DNA from: Atrichornis clamosus
Lineage: Eukaryota > Chordata > Aves > Passeriformes > Menuridae
Assembly: GCA_013400975.1 (NCBI GenBank)
Contig: WBMZ01012771.1
Coordinates: 62,001 to 126,000, forward strand
Direction of reading: 5' to 3'
DNA length: 64,000 nucleotides
Of the stretch, positions 36,209 to 48,748 are shown one piece after another (within the stretch, counting starts at the first letter, position 1; each line of letters starts with the position of its first letter). Made by a program: the position numbers and the translations under genes. The notes beneath the pieces were generated by a model. It was not told the origin of the DNA and ran no database searches. It worked only from the letters and a program-made list of their open reading frames with translations.

Positions 36209-37759
36209 AGTCTTTGGGAACTTTTGTTTTGTTGTGGTTTGGTTTATCTTGGTTTTTTTCTCCTCTTAACATTACATTCTGACCAAGAAGAGAAAGTTCC
36301 TTTTTGTTCCTTCAGACAATATAAAAAATTGTCAATATGTATCTTTGCCTCTTTAAAAGTGCAGGACATAATATCCTACATTTGGACTTTCAGCATTTAC
36401 AGACCTTTGTCTGATAATTTACATCTTCAGGCAAGTGCACAGCTTGTTTTATGGACTCTGTCAAGTTCAGTTTACTTCATAGCACTTTTGCCTGTCACAG
36501 ATTTCTTGCAAACAGACTGCCTTAGGAATGTATATTCATGTCACATACGTTTAAATATCATAAGTGGTCTTTCTTTTGTATTACATTTCGCTGAGGGGAA
36601 GTCATAAGTGACCAAATATTTATCTCTTTTTTTTTTTTGCTCATTGTCAAATATACTTTGTTTGTAAATAAGAAAGATAAAATGTCTGCTTGCTACTTCT
36701 CTTAACAAAATATGTGACTATATATTGTGATGGCAAGCTGACAATCCCAATAAGTATTTATGTGCCACATTTATCACAGAAACAAAATTATTTTTTCCCT
36801 CACCAAGTATACTTAGAATAATTAAAAGTTCTCTTTCAGATCTTAAATGAAGAACAAAGTTGTCAAAGTCATTTATTTGTTATATATTCCTTCCATTCAT
36901 CATAAAGCTTCCTCTTTCATATTTTGCAATAGTTATCTAAGAATAAAAACAGTGTTCAATGGCTGGCTTGTGATGCCATACTTAAAATTTGCAGTAAAAT
37001 TTAGCACATTGTAAGCAGTACCTACTATTCAAAGTAGCAAAGCACTAATAGACAACCTTTGAAAAAGAAGTTACACAAGCAGGATTAGGCTGTTTGTAGT
37101 CAATATTATTTGCAACATTCCTTTAATTGCCATGGTCTGTATATTTTTACTGTAAAATTTCCAATCAATATGAGTGAAAGGAAACAAATAATAAAATTAA
37201 TGTTTGCCTTTTTCATGTTTTTGTCTATTCGATTTACTTTATACTACTCTTATAATTACTGGTTTTGGTTTGTGTTAGAGTTTGATTTGGGTCTGTTGGT
37301 CTTTTTTAATTTTTTTTTTCTTTTACTTCATTTACTGTTTAAAGGAAATTAATTGAGCCCTCACTCTTTTCCTAACACTTTTGGCTACAGTTTGTGTCTT
37401 TCAATTTGCAAATTTATAATTTTAATCAGATTTAATTAGATTTTAAAGCAAGTTTGATAGGTGGCAGTAACCAGAATAATGGTGTCAAGAAGAAGCTCTC
37501 TGTCAAGAAAACAAAAACTATGGTTTGCTATTTGACTAGGGGCTTTATTTTGCATATATACAGATTTTAGGTATATTTTTTTTCTCACCTCTCTGGAATT
37601 ATAGCTTCTGGGTGCACTCTATATGTTAAGAGACACGGCATCTGTGAAGGAGTTAAATATGACAAGGACTTAATAGAATCTGGGAACTAAGTTACTAAAT
37701 AGTTATGTTAATAAATACTTAATAATATTATGTTAATAAATACAAAAAACAACATAAGT
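36209..37759. other. AT-rich sequence, nothing recognised
   Basis: Contains a T run near 36626-36640 and open frames of up to 127 codons (36224-36607 on +) with no family resemblance or typical coding composition. Confidence 0.55.
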
Positions 37760-38382
37760 CAGCAATGTGTGCTCACAGCCCAGAAAGCCAGTCGTAACCT
37801 GGGCTGCAGCAAAAGACGCGTAGCCGGAAGGTCGACAGAGGTGATTCTGCCTCTGCTCTTGAGACCCCTCCTGGGGTATTGCATCCAGCACTGGTAACCC
37901 AACATTAAAAGGCCATGGAAATGTTGGAGCAAGTCCAGAGGAGAGCCACAGAGTTGGTAGAGTGACTAGAGCAGCTATGCTATGAAGACAAGCTCAGCGA
38001 GTTGGGGCTGTTCAGCCTGGCGTAGGGAAGGCTGCATAGAAACCTCATAGCAACTTTCAAGTACCTAAAGGGGACCTATGAGGAAGGCAGACAGGAACCC
38101 TTCATCAGGAACTGTAATGGTCAGACAAGGGGGAATGGCTTCAAACTGAGAGTATGTTTAGATTAGATATTAGGAATAAATACTGTGAAGGTGGTGACAT
38201 GCTGAAATAGGTTGCCCACAGAAGCTGTGAATGCTCCAACCCTGGCAGTGTTCCAGGCCAGGCTGGATGGGGCTTTTAGCAACCTGGTCTAGTGGGAGGT
38301 GTCCACAACCATGGCAGGGGAAACTGGATCTGGATTATCTTTAAGGTCCCTTCCAACCCAAACCATTCTATGATTCTATGAA
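37760..38382 (+). mobile_element. CR1 LINE 3' end
   Basis: Begins in the reverse-transcriptase C-terminus (CAGCCCAGAAAGCCAGTCGT, CCTGGGCTGCAGCAAAAG), continues with CTCCTGGGGTATTGCATCCAGC, GAGTTGGGGCTGTTCAGCCTGG, AAGTACCTAAAGGGG, GGCTGGATGGGGCTTTTAGCAACCTGG, and ends TCCCTTCCAACCCAAACCATTCTATGATTCTATGAA. The complete tail makes the 3' boundary firm. Frameshifts and stops abolish coding. Confidence 0.96.
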
Positions 38383-39898
38383 ATATCTTCACTGTTTCCA
38401 CTGATTTTGATTCAGTCCTGTCTGTAACTTTTGATTTTCTCCAATACAAATTCTTGTCAGCAGTTTCTGTTTGTTCAGATATTTGAGGGAATATTCTTTC
38501 TCTTTTTGTAGCAACATTTGCTCTTTATTTATTGATCATCTTTAGTATCTCAAGTAGAGGAAAACAGTAATGTGATTATCTAACTTCTATTACAGCCAGT
38601 TGCATACAGATTATCTGTGGCAATATTAATTTCAGGAAACTATCAGTGACTGGTGTAGTTGAACAAATGTAAATAAATTAAGTTTTTTTGATGTAGTGAG
38701 TTCTAAGCCCAGGAGTTTAGTTCTTATATTTTAAAGTTTCAGAGCAGTTGATTTAGATGTTTGTCAAATCCTTGGCAGATGCATCCTTAACTGACGCAAT
38801 TCACTTAAGTGAACAAAGTTCTTGTATGGTGCATCCATAACAGAAAGGGAAACATTACACCAGGCTGATAGATTACTATAAAGATGTAAAATCTATTTTA
38901 ATGCTGAAATAGATTTTAGGCCTAAATTCACATTACTAACTGCTTCTACTACAGCAACAAAACCCAACCCCTAGACTAAGGCTGCAAAGTTCTTGTGGTT
39001 CACCTACATTCACATTAGCAGATTGAGACTTACACGGTGTCTGGAGGTTCTAAGACATATCCAAGATTGCAGAGGACATTTCAATTCCAAGTTTCTGAGT
39101 TCCCATGTAGCATACAGCATACTCCAGTGGGGTATTTATTTTATATATATATATATATANNNNNNNNNNNNNNNNNNNNNNNNNNNNNNNNNNNNNNNNN
39201 NNNNNNNNNNNNNNNNNNNNNNNNNNNNNNNTAAGGTGTGTGTGACAGAATGTCAGAAAAGCGCTAGAAGTTTTCCAAATTAAAAAAAAAAGTATCACGC
39301 AATATAGTATTAGTTCAGTGAATAGGACAGAGGGACATAAACATGGTGTATTTCCACCCATAAACACTACTGAAAGCGTACATGGAGTGAACTATCTCCA
39401 AGAACCAAGAAATTGCATTTGGGTTTTGAGAAGGTTGTTTTTCTTCATGGAAAGAGAAGTCACAGTAACGTGTAACATGAACAACCAGGAGACTGGAACT
39501 TGGGAGTGAGTTAGAATACTAAATTATTTCATAGTGCAGATGTTTTCTCAATTTTTTAGGTAGCACAGCAAAGCAAATGGTGAAATGAAAAAACCTTATT
39601 CTAACATATTTTTACTATTAACAAGAAACTACTGCATGCATTTCTTCAGATTTACAAACTCCAATGTTCTACCCAGAGAGGCGAAATTGTGCAAAACAAT
39701 TGTGTTGTTGCATATATGAAGGGCATGTCTATACAAAATAATGTCAAAAATCCAGTAGAAAAACCTGGGAAAACAAAAAGGCCGGATAACCTTCATTACT
39801 GCATGAACACAGCATGAACTGGAAGAATTATCTAACCCTAATATGTAAGCTATCCTTATACCTGTAAACATTCCTTACAGAAAATGCAAAAAAACCCC
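38383..39898. other. Unannotated sequence with an assembly gap
   Basis: No element recognised apart from the TA tract and gap listed separately. Confidence 0.55.
39142..39231. other. TA microsatellite running into an assembly gap
   Basis: A (TA)n tract (39142-39159) runs straight into 72 undetermined bases (39160-39231). The repeat probably caused the failure to read through. Predicted open frames crossing this stretch are meaningless. Confidence 0.97.
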
Positions 39899-40953
39899 TG
39901 TTTTGGTTTGAGCATGGCCAGAGGCCAGGAACTACCCAGGCTCACTGACTCCTTGCAGCTGAACAGAGGAGAAAAAAAAAAAATTCAAAGTGTCCACAAG
40001 GTCTATGATTCAAATGACTTGAAAGAGGCTTTATCTTAAGAGAGATAAGAGTTAATTTATTATACTATAACTAATAGAAAAGAAAAAAAATGAGAAGTAA
40101 TATGAGATTTGGAAAAAACCCCACCTTCTTTCCCTTCCCCACTCCCTCCTCCCAGCTTTACCTCCTACCCAAAGGACATAGGGAGACAGAAAATTAAAGT
40201 GGGGGCATTTTTTAGGTCAATTCATCATATTTCAAGGTTTGGAGTCTTCCCCTGCTGGACGGTGGGATCCCCTCTGGAAGGCAGTTCTTCAGGAACTACT
40301 GCCCTTTAGAAAGTCCATCTCACAAGCAGCCTTCTGCTAACTGCTGCAACACCAGTCCATCCCACGGGCAACAGCGGCCCTCAAACTGCTGCGGCGTGGG
40401 TCACTCCTCCACAGGCTGCAGGCCTTTTCAAGCATCCCCTTGCTCTAGCATTTGCAAGAGGGTCTCTGCATGCCTGCAATTCCACCGACTGCAGTCCTTT
40501 TAAGCATCCCCCTGCTCCAGCGTCTGCAGGTGGGTCTCTGCACCCCCACGTTCCTTCATGGGCTACAACGGGGGACATCCCACTTCACCATGGTCTCACC
40601 ACCAGCTGCAGAGGAATCTTGGCTCCATTTCCTGCACCTTCTTCCGCTTTCTTCCAACATGACCTTGGTGGCTTCTCCATGTTGTTTTATTAGCTCACAT
40701 CCTCCTCCTCCCTGGCTGGAATGAATACTGTGCAACCAGGATTGTTTTGAATGACTTCTTAAATCTGTTATCAGAGAGGCGTTACCACTTTTAACTGGCC
40801 TGCGGCATGTCCATCTTTGCAACCAGCCAGACATTGGCCCTGCAGGACATGGTGGTGGGGCTTCCAGCAGCTTCTCACAGAAGACACCCCTGCAGCCCCC
40901 CTGCTACCAGAAAACCAGGCCTTGATAAACCATGACAAAAACCCACCACCACA
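39899..40953 (-). mobile_element. Solo ERV LTR, about 1 kb
   Basis: Plus-strand ends are TGTTTTGGTTTGAGCATGG at the left and ...CCCACCACCACA at the right. On the minus strand it begins TGTGGTGGTGGGTTTTTGTC and reads TTTTCTGGTAGCAGGGGGGC, GGCTTCTGTGAGAAGCTGCTGGAAGC-like text and GGTAACGCCTCTCTGATAACA, matching a long avian LTR I recognise without a firm name. Near the left end the minus strand carries AATAAA (in TATAATAAATTAAC, about 40057-40062), the poly(A) signal position for a minus-strand element. No target-site duplication was found. A 73-base internal duplication is listed separately. No retroviral genes remain. Confidence 0.8.
40413..40557. repeat. About 73-bp tandem duplication inside the LTR
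   Basis: GGCTGCAGGCCTTTTCAAGC... and GACTGCAGTCCTTTTAAGC..., with CATCCCC(T/C)TGCTC(T/C)AGC and GGGTCTCTGCA following in both, lie 73 bases apart. The copies have diverged by several substitutions, so the duplication predates or is old within this insertion and may be a family feature. Confidence 0.85.
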
Positions 40954-42677
40954 AAACAAAGAAAAAATCTAAGCCACAGTAATATCTTGCAACTCAAGTC
41001 AAAATTAACGTCTTATATTTACATGAAATTGGTGAGTCTTGTTCTTCATTAACACTCAGAATTTCCAAGGTGATAATACAGAAATTTGGTAGGTTTTCTT
41101 CAGTTATCACCAGGTATTGACAGGGATCTCTACAGTCTCTCTACTGTCAGCCTTCTCAGTTCTTTTTGCAGAAAAAATAAATTATTTCAAAAATTTATTT
41201 CATTGTTTTACCTATCTCAATTGCAATCTTTGCAATTAAGGTAGAATAAGTAAGGTCCAAATGTAAGAGCTATGTTCCTGTAAGATTTTAAATGCAATCC
41301 ATTAAAGTTCATTCAGTGAGGACAGGATAAAGAAGGAAATTATTTATCACTGTGTGGATAGAAGAATCAAATTATTCCTCCTGCCTCTTCTCTACACTGC
41401 TTTCTTGGAACATATGCTTTTTGCTTAAAATATTTCACTTTATGATGTACAAAAATGAAGTTTGTCAAGTAAGTGGCAAAAAGTTTAGTCTGAGAAATGT
41501 ACTGTGTAATGCACACAAGCAAGTGGAAAGCAAAATAAACAACTCAATAAAATAGATTAAATGTTCAACTGAAAAAAAGGCATAAAATACTTCACTTATT
41601 ATTATTTGTCATATTTGTGATATTCATCTGTACTTCAGAATTGTGTCTTAATTTTCATTCTCAAAACTAAATAAAAAATTATTAAATTTAGCAAATGCAT
41701 TTAAGTAACCTGATTCTCAGCTCTGCAGTGCCTAAAAGTTAGCTGACATAAGACTCTGCATGAAAAGAACAGCAAAGAAAAAAAGTGTTTTAGCTGTGAT
41801 TTCTACCATCTGTCAGCTGCTAAAAAAGCCTGTAAGAAAGAACAGAGAAAGTACTTTCTCTGTTTTGCTATGTGCCTTTCTGAAAAAAGTGAATGAATCT
41901 CAAATATTGTTATTGATTTAGGCACTTTGTTTGCTATTTTAATCTAAAAGAATGGTTTGCATAATGGCCTAAATGGGTTGTTATTGCCGCTTGTCAGGCC
42001 TCTGGCATTTTGTTTCTTTATGCAACTAGCTACCATATGTGTGCTTTGAAGCTGACCTTGTAATCAGAATGAAAAGTGGTTTAAATCTTTCCCACTGATG
42101 CTGGGTCATTACAAAAACAAGTGGTGGATTTCACAGAAACCAAAGGTGACTAGAAAATAACACTACTTACAATACTTTACAATGTAAAATATGTAAGGAA
42201 CAAGTTGCAACACTGAAAATTTTGGCTAGATATAAGGAAAAAGTAAATTACACTAACACAACTGCAAGAGGATGGCCAGTCTATGCGGAAGCTCCACTCT
42301 TGTAAATATTGACAGTTCAGCTTGATAAGACCCTGTGCAACATTCCCTAACTTCAAAGTTAGCCTTAGTCTAAGAAAACAGACAAGATGACTCTCTTTCA
42401 CCCTATATTATTCAATGAGCCTGAGCAAGTTTTCAAAAAAAAAAAAAGAAATTTTAAGCTCTGAATTACCTTTTCTTTGAATCTCATATGGCTTTGGAGG
42501 AATTAGATGCATGCTCAGCAATAGCTTTGACCTTGGGTGCCTAACAAAGCTTTAGACTCCAGTACCTTTCTAACCTGTTCTCCTGAACAGAAGAAGCCAT
42601 ACTGAAATTAAACTGCAGCTTAGTTAATCTAAGGGTTCATTTAAACCCTGGATTGGGCTTTAATGTCTATAGTCACT

Positions 42678-42786
42678 AAAAACCAAACCAAACCAAACCA
42701 AAAAACAAAACAAAACAAAAAACCAAACGAAACCAAACCAAACATAAAAAAGGCAAACAAAAAAAAACCCAAAACAAAATAAAAAG
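42678..42786. repeat. AAACC/AAAAC low-complexity tract
   Basis: Irregular AAACC and AAAAC units on the plus strand. The opposite strand is open for 88 codons of Phe/Leu/Trp-rich nonsense purely because of this composition. Confidence 0.9.
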
Positions 42787-43256
42787 AAATAGATCTCCAC
42801 AAATTGCATTGGGAAATTTCAGTTGTGTTTGCAATATCCATACAGGTGTATGGAAATACACACAAGCTAACCAACCAGAAACAGAATAGAAGAAAAACAT
42901 ATGTCATCCTTCTTCAGATAGATACTCCTGGTTCTGGATTGGGATGGAGTAGCTATTTCAGCTATTTCTTATAAAAGTAAGCTTAAAAAGCTTATCACTT
43001 TATAGCACAGCAAAGTAAAACATATTAGAACGATTTCTAGGGTGTAGAAGATTTGAAGTGAATGGTCTTTCTGCCTAGAGGATTGAAATATATTTTTATT
43101 TCTTAGAATATTTCTCTGACCTCTTAGCCGTGGATTTGTGATTCATTATGCCAGAGAGAAAAGAAATATGACGGTGTAGCCTTATGGACACAGTTTTTAA
43201 CTGTTTATGCATCTAGTTCCTGAGAAGTGGTAGACCTGTGAGATCCTCTAATATTA

Positions 43257-43272
43257 GTATATATATATATAT
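43257..43272. repeat. (TA)n microsatellite
   Basis: Eight uninterrupted dinucleotides. Confidence 0.9.
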
Positions 43273-45853
43273 TCATAGAATGCAAACATAAAGGAAGGTT
43301 ATTGTAGTAAAGCAAATGTTATTACAGCATCTTACATGCTCAACATTATTTTCCATGGGCTTGAAACATTTGTGGAACAGTGTTTTACTCATGCTTGATA
43401 CTCTAACTGGATAAAAGGAAAAGGACAGTGTTATATTAGGAAAGCAGCTGTAGCAATGCTTTTAGTCAACCATTAGAAAGGAATAGGAAGTATATTAATA
43501 ATTATGTTTTTAAAAAATATTGTTTTGAAAAGTGGCATTATGACATGAATGTTTCTCTTGCATATGAAATATTTCTTTAATCCTCTGGCAATACAGAAGG
43601 GTATTAGATGATGTCTGTTAGGAATAAACATTTTGAAATCAGCAGGACTGGATATTTTGAATCTGTGTGTCCTAAAAGGCATATAGATCTTAGGAGGTCT
43701 CTGGTATACATCTTAATGTGGAGAAACACACAGAAAAACACAACAAAACCAATAGAGATATAATTTGTAGGATATTTTTGTTATCTCATCCAACTGATTT
43801 TCAAATGTGTCCAGGAACTGTGGGTCACTTCCCAAGGTGGTTTTTCCATCAGCTTCCATGTTCTGTGTATCACACTGCTGTTACTCGAGAGGCTACTAAA
43901 GAAATCCAACAGATAAAAAATCCAACAGCTATTTATTAATTTATGTCTGTCAAATTCATCTTCTGATCTGATTGATATCTAGTACATACAATAATCCTGA
44001 GGGATCCCACAAGCTAAGATTTGTTTCTGTTCCTTTCATTTCTGATACTAAAACTCACACAGTTTTAACTTTGAAGGAAGGTTTACAGCCTATGTTAAAA
44101 GGTTAGATTTAGAAAATGACCTTTCATGTTAGTTAATATTAGTTAATACTTTTCAGATTTTTTAAACTCTCCTAATTATCTGCAAAAGTCAGTTAAAAGA
44201 CTCTTCAATGTCATAACAAGCATCAGGTTTCAGATAAACATGCTAATCTTAGCCTTTCATCTAGTTGACTACATTTAGTACTTTCTTTCATCATCGGTAG
44301 AAAATATCCAATACAAATAGATTCACTAGCTTGAGATGAACACTTTCTAGATCTGAACAATATATACTTACTGATCTAAACCATGTATACTGTACTTACT
44401 AATGTATCTGAACAATGCACACTAATTATATATTAAAATCCGAACTCCCAAATCCCCAAATCCTAAGGTACTAGAGGATTTAGATTATACTACTTCTGCA
44501 GGCTGGCCATGTCCCAAAGCTAAGCGTGTTACTCTTCCACAGTTCGCTGTCAGACCAGTCAGAACAACAAGGAAGGGAGATGGTTATGTCTTAAAAAATG
44601 ACAAGTTCTAGGGTAAATTAATAGACATTAGGAACTGACTGTCTATATCTCCACACCTCTTTTGCCTACACAGTTTGCACACAGGAGACACAGTGACTTA
44701 GAGTCGAGTAGGTAGCAGGAGGTCTGTGACTTACCTGTCATTGTCAATAAATCCTTGCTAAATGTAATATTGTTTCATCTTGGGAACAGAGAAAGGAGAA
44801 TTCTCTGCAGTGGCACCTCTCACCATAATTGCCTATGTTTCTTTTGTGAGATGGGAGTGTAAAATTAACAAGAGGTTATTTTAATTATTATTTTGTTATT
44901 ATTACCCAGCTTTAGCTGCATGTGTTTGTCTCCTTGACATCTTGGAAATATTCATTTGCAGCACTTATGATGCACACTTTAAGATTTTTTTTACAAGAAT
45001 ATGCATTAAAGAAAAAGCTAGTATAAAGAAATGGAGTTCCTTAGCACAAAATACCAGTGGATTTGGAATTGTCATCTTTCTTATCAAGTGTGGCAAAAGC
45101 TCATTTACTTCTACCTGATGAAGTATTTGGGACAAATGAGATCATCTGACACTTTTATTACAAACATAATATACTATCCTATGCTGAGTTAATACAAATT
45201 CACAGCAAAACAAGTGCCTACAGTAATTTTTTAGTCTTCACTCAAATAGCCTGGGGCTGTGGAGCACCTTTTCCAAAGACATGCTATACAGTATCAGTTT
45301 AAAAAGTTCTTTACTTTTCACATTTTAATTTTTGAAATTTCAAATTCAAGGACTCCATTTTAACTCATGTTGAATTACTATCTACTCATATATTTTGTGC
45401 TGCTGATTTAGAAATTAATAGCATGCAGAAATTACCTTCTACTTAAAAGTATGAAATGGTAACACACCAGGTAAAATATGTATAAAGTGAACTAAATTTT
45501 CATTTGGAAAACTGAAACCCTCTTGAAACATTTCAGCTGCTAACAAATTTGTTTTAGTCATTTTCCTTTTCACTGATCTTTGCTTGTTATTCTTTGCTGT
45601 TTTATACCCTAACTCAACATTTTTCTGAATTCTTTCCCTGGCATAGAGAAATCTTATACCTATCCCTCAAAAGTGTTTCATTGCAACAACCTTTTGAAAT
45701 ATTAGCTCCGTTTGTGTCTCTATCAGATTCAGACTATTGCAACTGCAAATTTTGGAGTTGGAACAAACCATCTCTTAAAAAATAAATTTTTCTTTGTCTG
45801 CTTCAACAGCCAAATGGTAATAGCGGGAAAGAGATGTGATGGAAGAGAGTAGG

Positions 45854-46578
45854 TGTCCCAGTTTGAGACAATATAAGGAGGAAAATGCCCTCCTGGGGGA
45901 AGGTAGACTATTAGCCACCCCTCCCCCACCAGGTCCGGACAGAGGCAATTCCTTGGAGGGAAAAATAAAAAAAAAAAAACTGTTTTATTTACAAGGCATA
46001 GGAAAGAAATGAACAATATTAAATGATAAGCTGCTTGTGATGGAGAAACCTGTGTAAAGTACAGAGTCCTTGGCGTGGTCCCCGCTGACGGGCCGAGGCA
46101 GGGCCTCTCCCCCGGTGATGTCGGCAATAGGATGACCTTCTGTCCTGGATCTGATCTCAGCGGAGAAGCAGTTTCAGGGAAAAAGAAAAAAGATCCCAAG
46201 GAAAAAAAAACTTGCCTTAGCTAGCTAAGGGGAAAAAAAATTAGCTGTCAATCTCTCTTTTTTAAAAAATAGCTGGAAAAAAAACTGGCCAAAACAAAAA
46301 AAAAGAGAAAAGAAAGGAAAAAAAAAGGCAAAAAAAGGAAAAAAGAGGAAAAAAAAGGAAAAAAGCAGCTCTTTCTTCCCTGCTGCCTGTGGCAGAGCCG
46401 AGAGCCTAGGAGTGAGTGAGAGAAGAAAAAAAACCCAAACCCGCCTGAGTCCCAGCATGGGAGTATTTGTGTTTGTCCTTGAAAAATCTTGGAATCGAGT
46501 CAGAGGCACAGAATTCATGTTTAGTATTCAGCGGCGATATGAGAGAACAAAATGGTGTCATACGCTCAACCCAAGACA
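45854..46578 (-). mobile_element. Solo ERV LTR with perfect 5-bp duplication
   Basis: The 725-base element starts TGTCCCAGTTTGAGACAAT and ends CTCAACCCAAGACA. GTAGG stands directly before (45849-45853) and after (46579-46583), a perfect 5-base target-site duplication that fixes both ends. On the minus strand it begins TGTCTTGGGTTGAGCG and carries AATAAA in TGTAAATAAAACAG (about 45983-45992), so it lies on minus. The blocks ACCCCTCCCCCACCAGGTCC and GACGGGCCGAGGCAGGGCC are GC-rich, whereas 46190-46372 is a purine tract of A runs broken by GG. A 5-base duplication is usual for ERVL-class elements in vertebrates; the class is otherwise not established. No internal genes remain. Confidence 0.92.
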
Positions 46579-46884
46579 GTAGGAGACTGCTGCATTGCTT
46601 CCTACTGCTGCCCTTGTGTGCTAGTTTTATGTTTATTCATGTTTTTATTTGGTTTTAATTTTTATTTATATTTATTTATATTTTAGTTTTATTCTCCCTA
46701 AAGAAAATGCAATCTCTCTCAGGCTGAAACTTTACAAGAAATCAGCAAGAAAAGCAGGACAGGAGTTCAAATAATCACAGAGTTCTAGCAAGTTACATGA
46801 CATCCACGATGAGGGAACTTCCTTCTTTACCACTTCAAGCAGCCATTGGAAGTCAGAGATTGTGGTTGATACTTGGATGGAAAA

Positions 46885-46948
46885 TTAATAACAACAATAA
46901 TAATAATAATTAGTCATAGTAATAATAATAGTAAAAATAATAGTAAAC
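46885..46948. repeat. Imperfect (AAT)n microsatellite
   Basis: Runs of AAT interrupted by GTC and GTA triplets. Confidence 0.9.
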
Positions 46949-48676
46949 AAAAGTAAAACCAATAAAAAAATCCAGTGGAAGTGAAAGGAGCAGGGTTTTT
47001 ACTTAATGTTGAACGTTTCTAGGCTGAGCTCTTATTTTGGGACTAATAAATTCAAAATATGTGTCTGACACTGTGAGAAAATTACACACTTTGCCTCAAC
47101 TGACAGTCAATTTTTTTATGAAGTGTGCTTTATAAAGTTTTTAATAAATTTAAATTTGATAAAACCCAACCTTCAATTGGAATAACCACAGCCATTTCAA
47201 GATGTAACATACTTGTGACAGCACAGACCCTATTGATTAACACAGTCATCAGAAATGGTGAAAACTCATTTTTCATACTTTATTTTTCTTCTATTGCTAA
47301 ATAATTTACCTGATGCCATATACAAAATTGTTCTACATGGAAGCAGTTGGAAAAAAGAGAGAAACAGACATGTGTCACTATATATCCAGATCATGAATTT
47401 GAACTTCATGGTGTTCTAACTATATCTGTTATATTAACCTTATAAGTCTATAGCAATTATATTACCCTTGGCTCCGTGAAAAAAGACCAGATGTTCATGG
47501 GAATTTAGGCATAGAAATCCATAAAGAACAGATTAGTAGGGCTATTCCTCACTGTAACAGAATTGTGGAGTAACCGCAACAAGCATCCTTGCAAATTAAA
47601 TATGTACTCAGTTTTTCTCATTCTAACTTGTGACTTCACACAAGACTGCTTTATATTTTTATGAGGAAGTGTTTTAATTTACATTCATATAACTGATGCT
47701 CCTTTATTGTGCATTTTACTGCCATTTCAATAATTGTGGGCTTTAAAATATGTTAGAATGTTAAACTAAATGCTCATAAACAGATGTATGGACATGTTTT
47801 GAGTGGTAGTTTTAGAGTGTCAAGTTCTCTGCAAAAGTTAGTTTAAAAAATGCAATAAAAATAGATTCATAGAAGGCTTGCATTTTTTCCACATCATATT
47901 TATGGTAGAAACACCAAATATTTTAAACTCTACTAAGGGGGAATATACCTAGCTATTTGATACCTCAATGTTCCTTCCTGAAACTATAGTTCCCTTTTAC
48001 AATCCTCAATATTAAAATGTAATTTTAGAACTGCACAAATGCTAGAAAGTTATGGCCAATAGTTGTAGATGAAATGTGAATTCAAAACTTTTGTCAGGTA
48101 TTTAAATAAGATATTTTATATAATGAATTAATAGTGATGACATTTTTAGTTAATCATAAATTTGATGATAACGAGCATAAATCATGTGAGAATTTTAAAA
48201 GGTGCTTTTGTTATACTTCTGAATAATTGCAGCGTTAATATATTATTTAGAGCTATTTGAAGTTCACTCCTGTCATTGCTAGCAATTACAGAAGATTTTC
48301 ACCTATATAATTGAAGTGAAATACTAACCCATCAGTAACTATAAAGACAGTCTCAGCATGAAAAGAGCTTGTTTGGCATTTTATTATTTACTTAATAATA
48401 CTGTAATACTGCATAGCATTTTAAATTATGCTCTCAATGTTCTTGACTTATCATTTGGAATCACTTCTATTGCTCATTGATGAGTTTTTCTGATTTTTTT
48501 TTTTGTAATGACAACATTAAGCTATTGAAATTTTTCTTTCCATGTATTATAAACTTTTCTTTGTTTGGATTTAATTCCTCATGGCATTTCTGTCAGGGTA
48601 GATTGCATTTATTTATAAAAATTCAAAACCAATCCATGAGCATATAGAAATTTTTTAGGAGATTTATAGGGATATT

Positions 48677-48748
48677 GGGGTTTGTTTGGGTTTTGTGGTT
48701 TGTTTGGTTTGGTTTTTCTTTTTTATTTTTTTTCTGTGTGTGTTTTTA
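48677..48748. repeat. GTTT/T-rich low-complexity tract
   Basis: Irregular TTTG units passing into a long T-rich stretch and a short GT run. Confidence 0.85.

Larger units (their letters stand above)
40954..45853. other. AT-rich sequence with simple repeats
   Basis: Holds a low-complexity AAACC tract (42678-42786) and a short TA repeat (43257-43272). Around 44490-44800 a less AT-rich stretch with AATAAA in GTCAATAAATCC suggested an LTR, but I could not find ends or a TATA box. No gene recognised. Confidence 0.5.

Noticed and set aside
36224..36607. 127-codon open frame on plus with hydrophobic start
   Set aside because: Hydrophobicity comes from T-rich DNA; no recognisable family and no supporting gene structure.
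42641..42907. 88-codon frame resembling a membrane protein on minus
   Set aside because: It is the translation of the AAACC low-complexity tract.
44490..44800. Possible LTR or retrocopy end with AATAAA in GTCAATAAATCC
   Set aside because: No TATA box at a suitable distance, no TG...CA ends and no duplication found.
45729..46518. Open frames of 156 and 97 codons on minus (45729-46199 and 46225-46518)
   Set aside because: They lie across the solo LTR and its purine tract; Phe/Leu-rich translation reflects the A-rich plus strand, not a protein.
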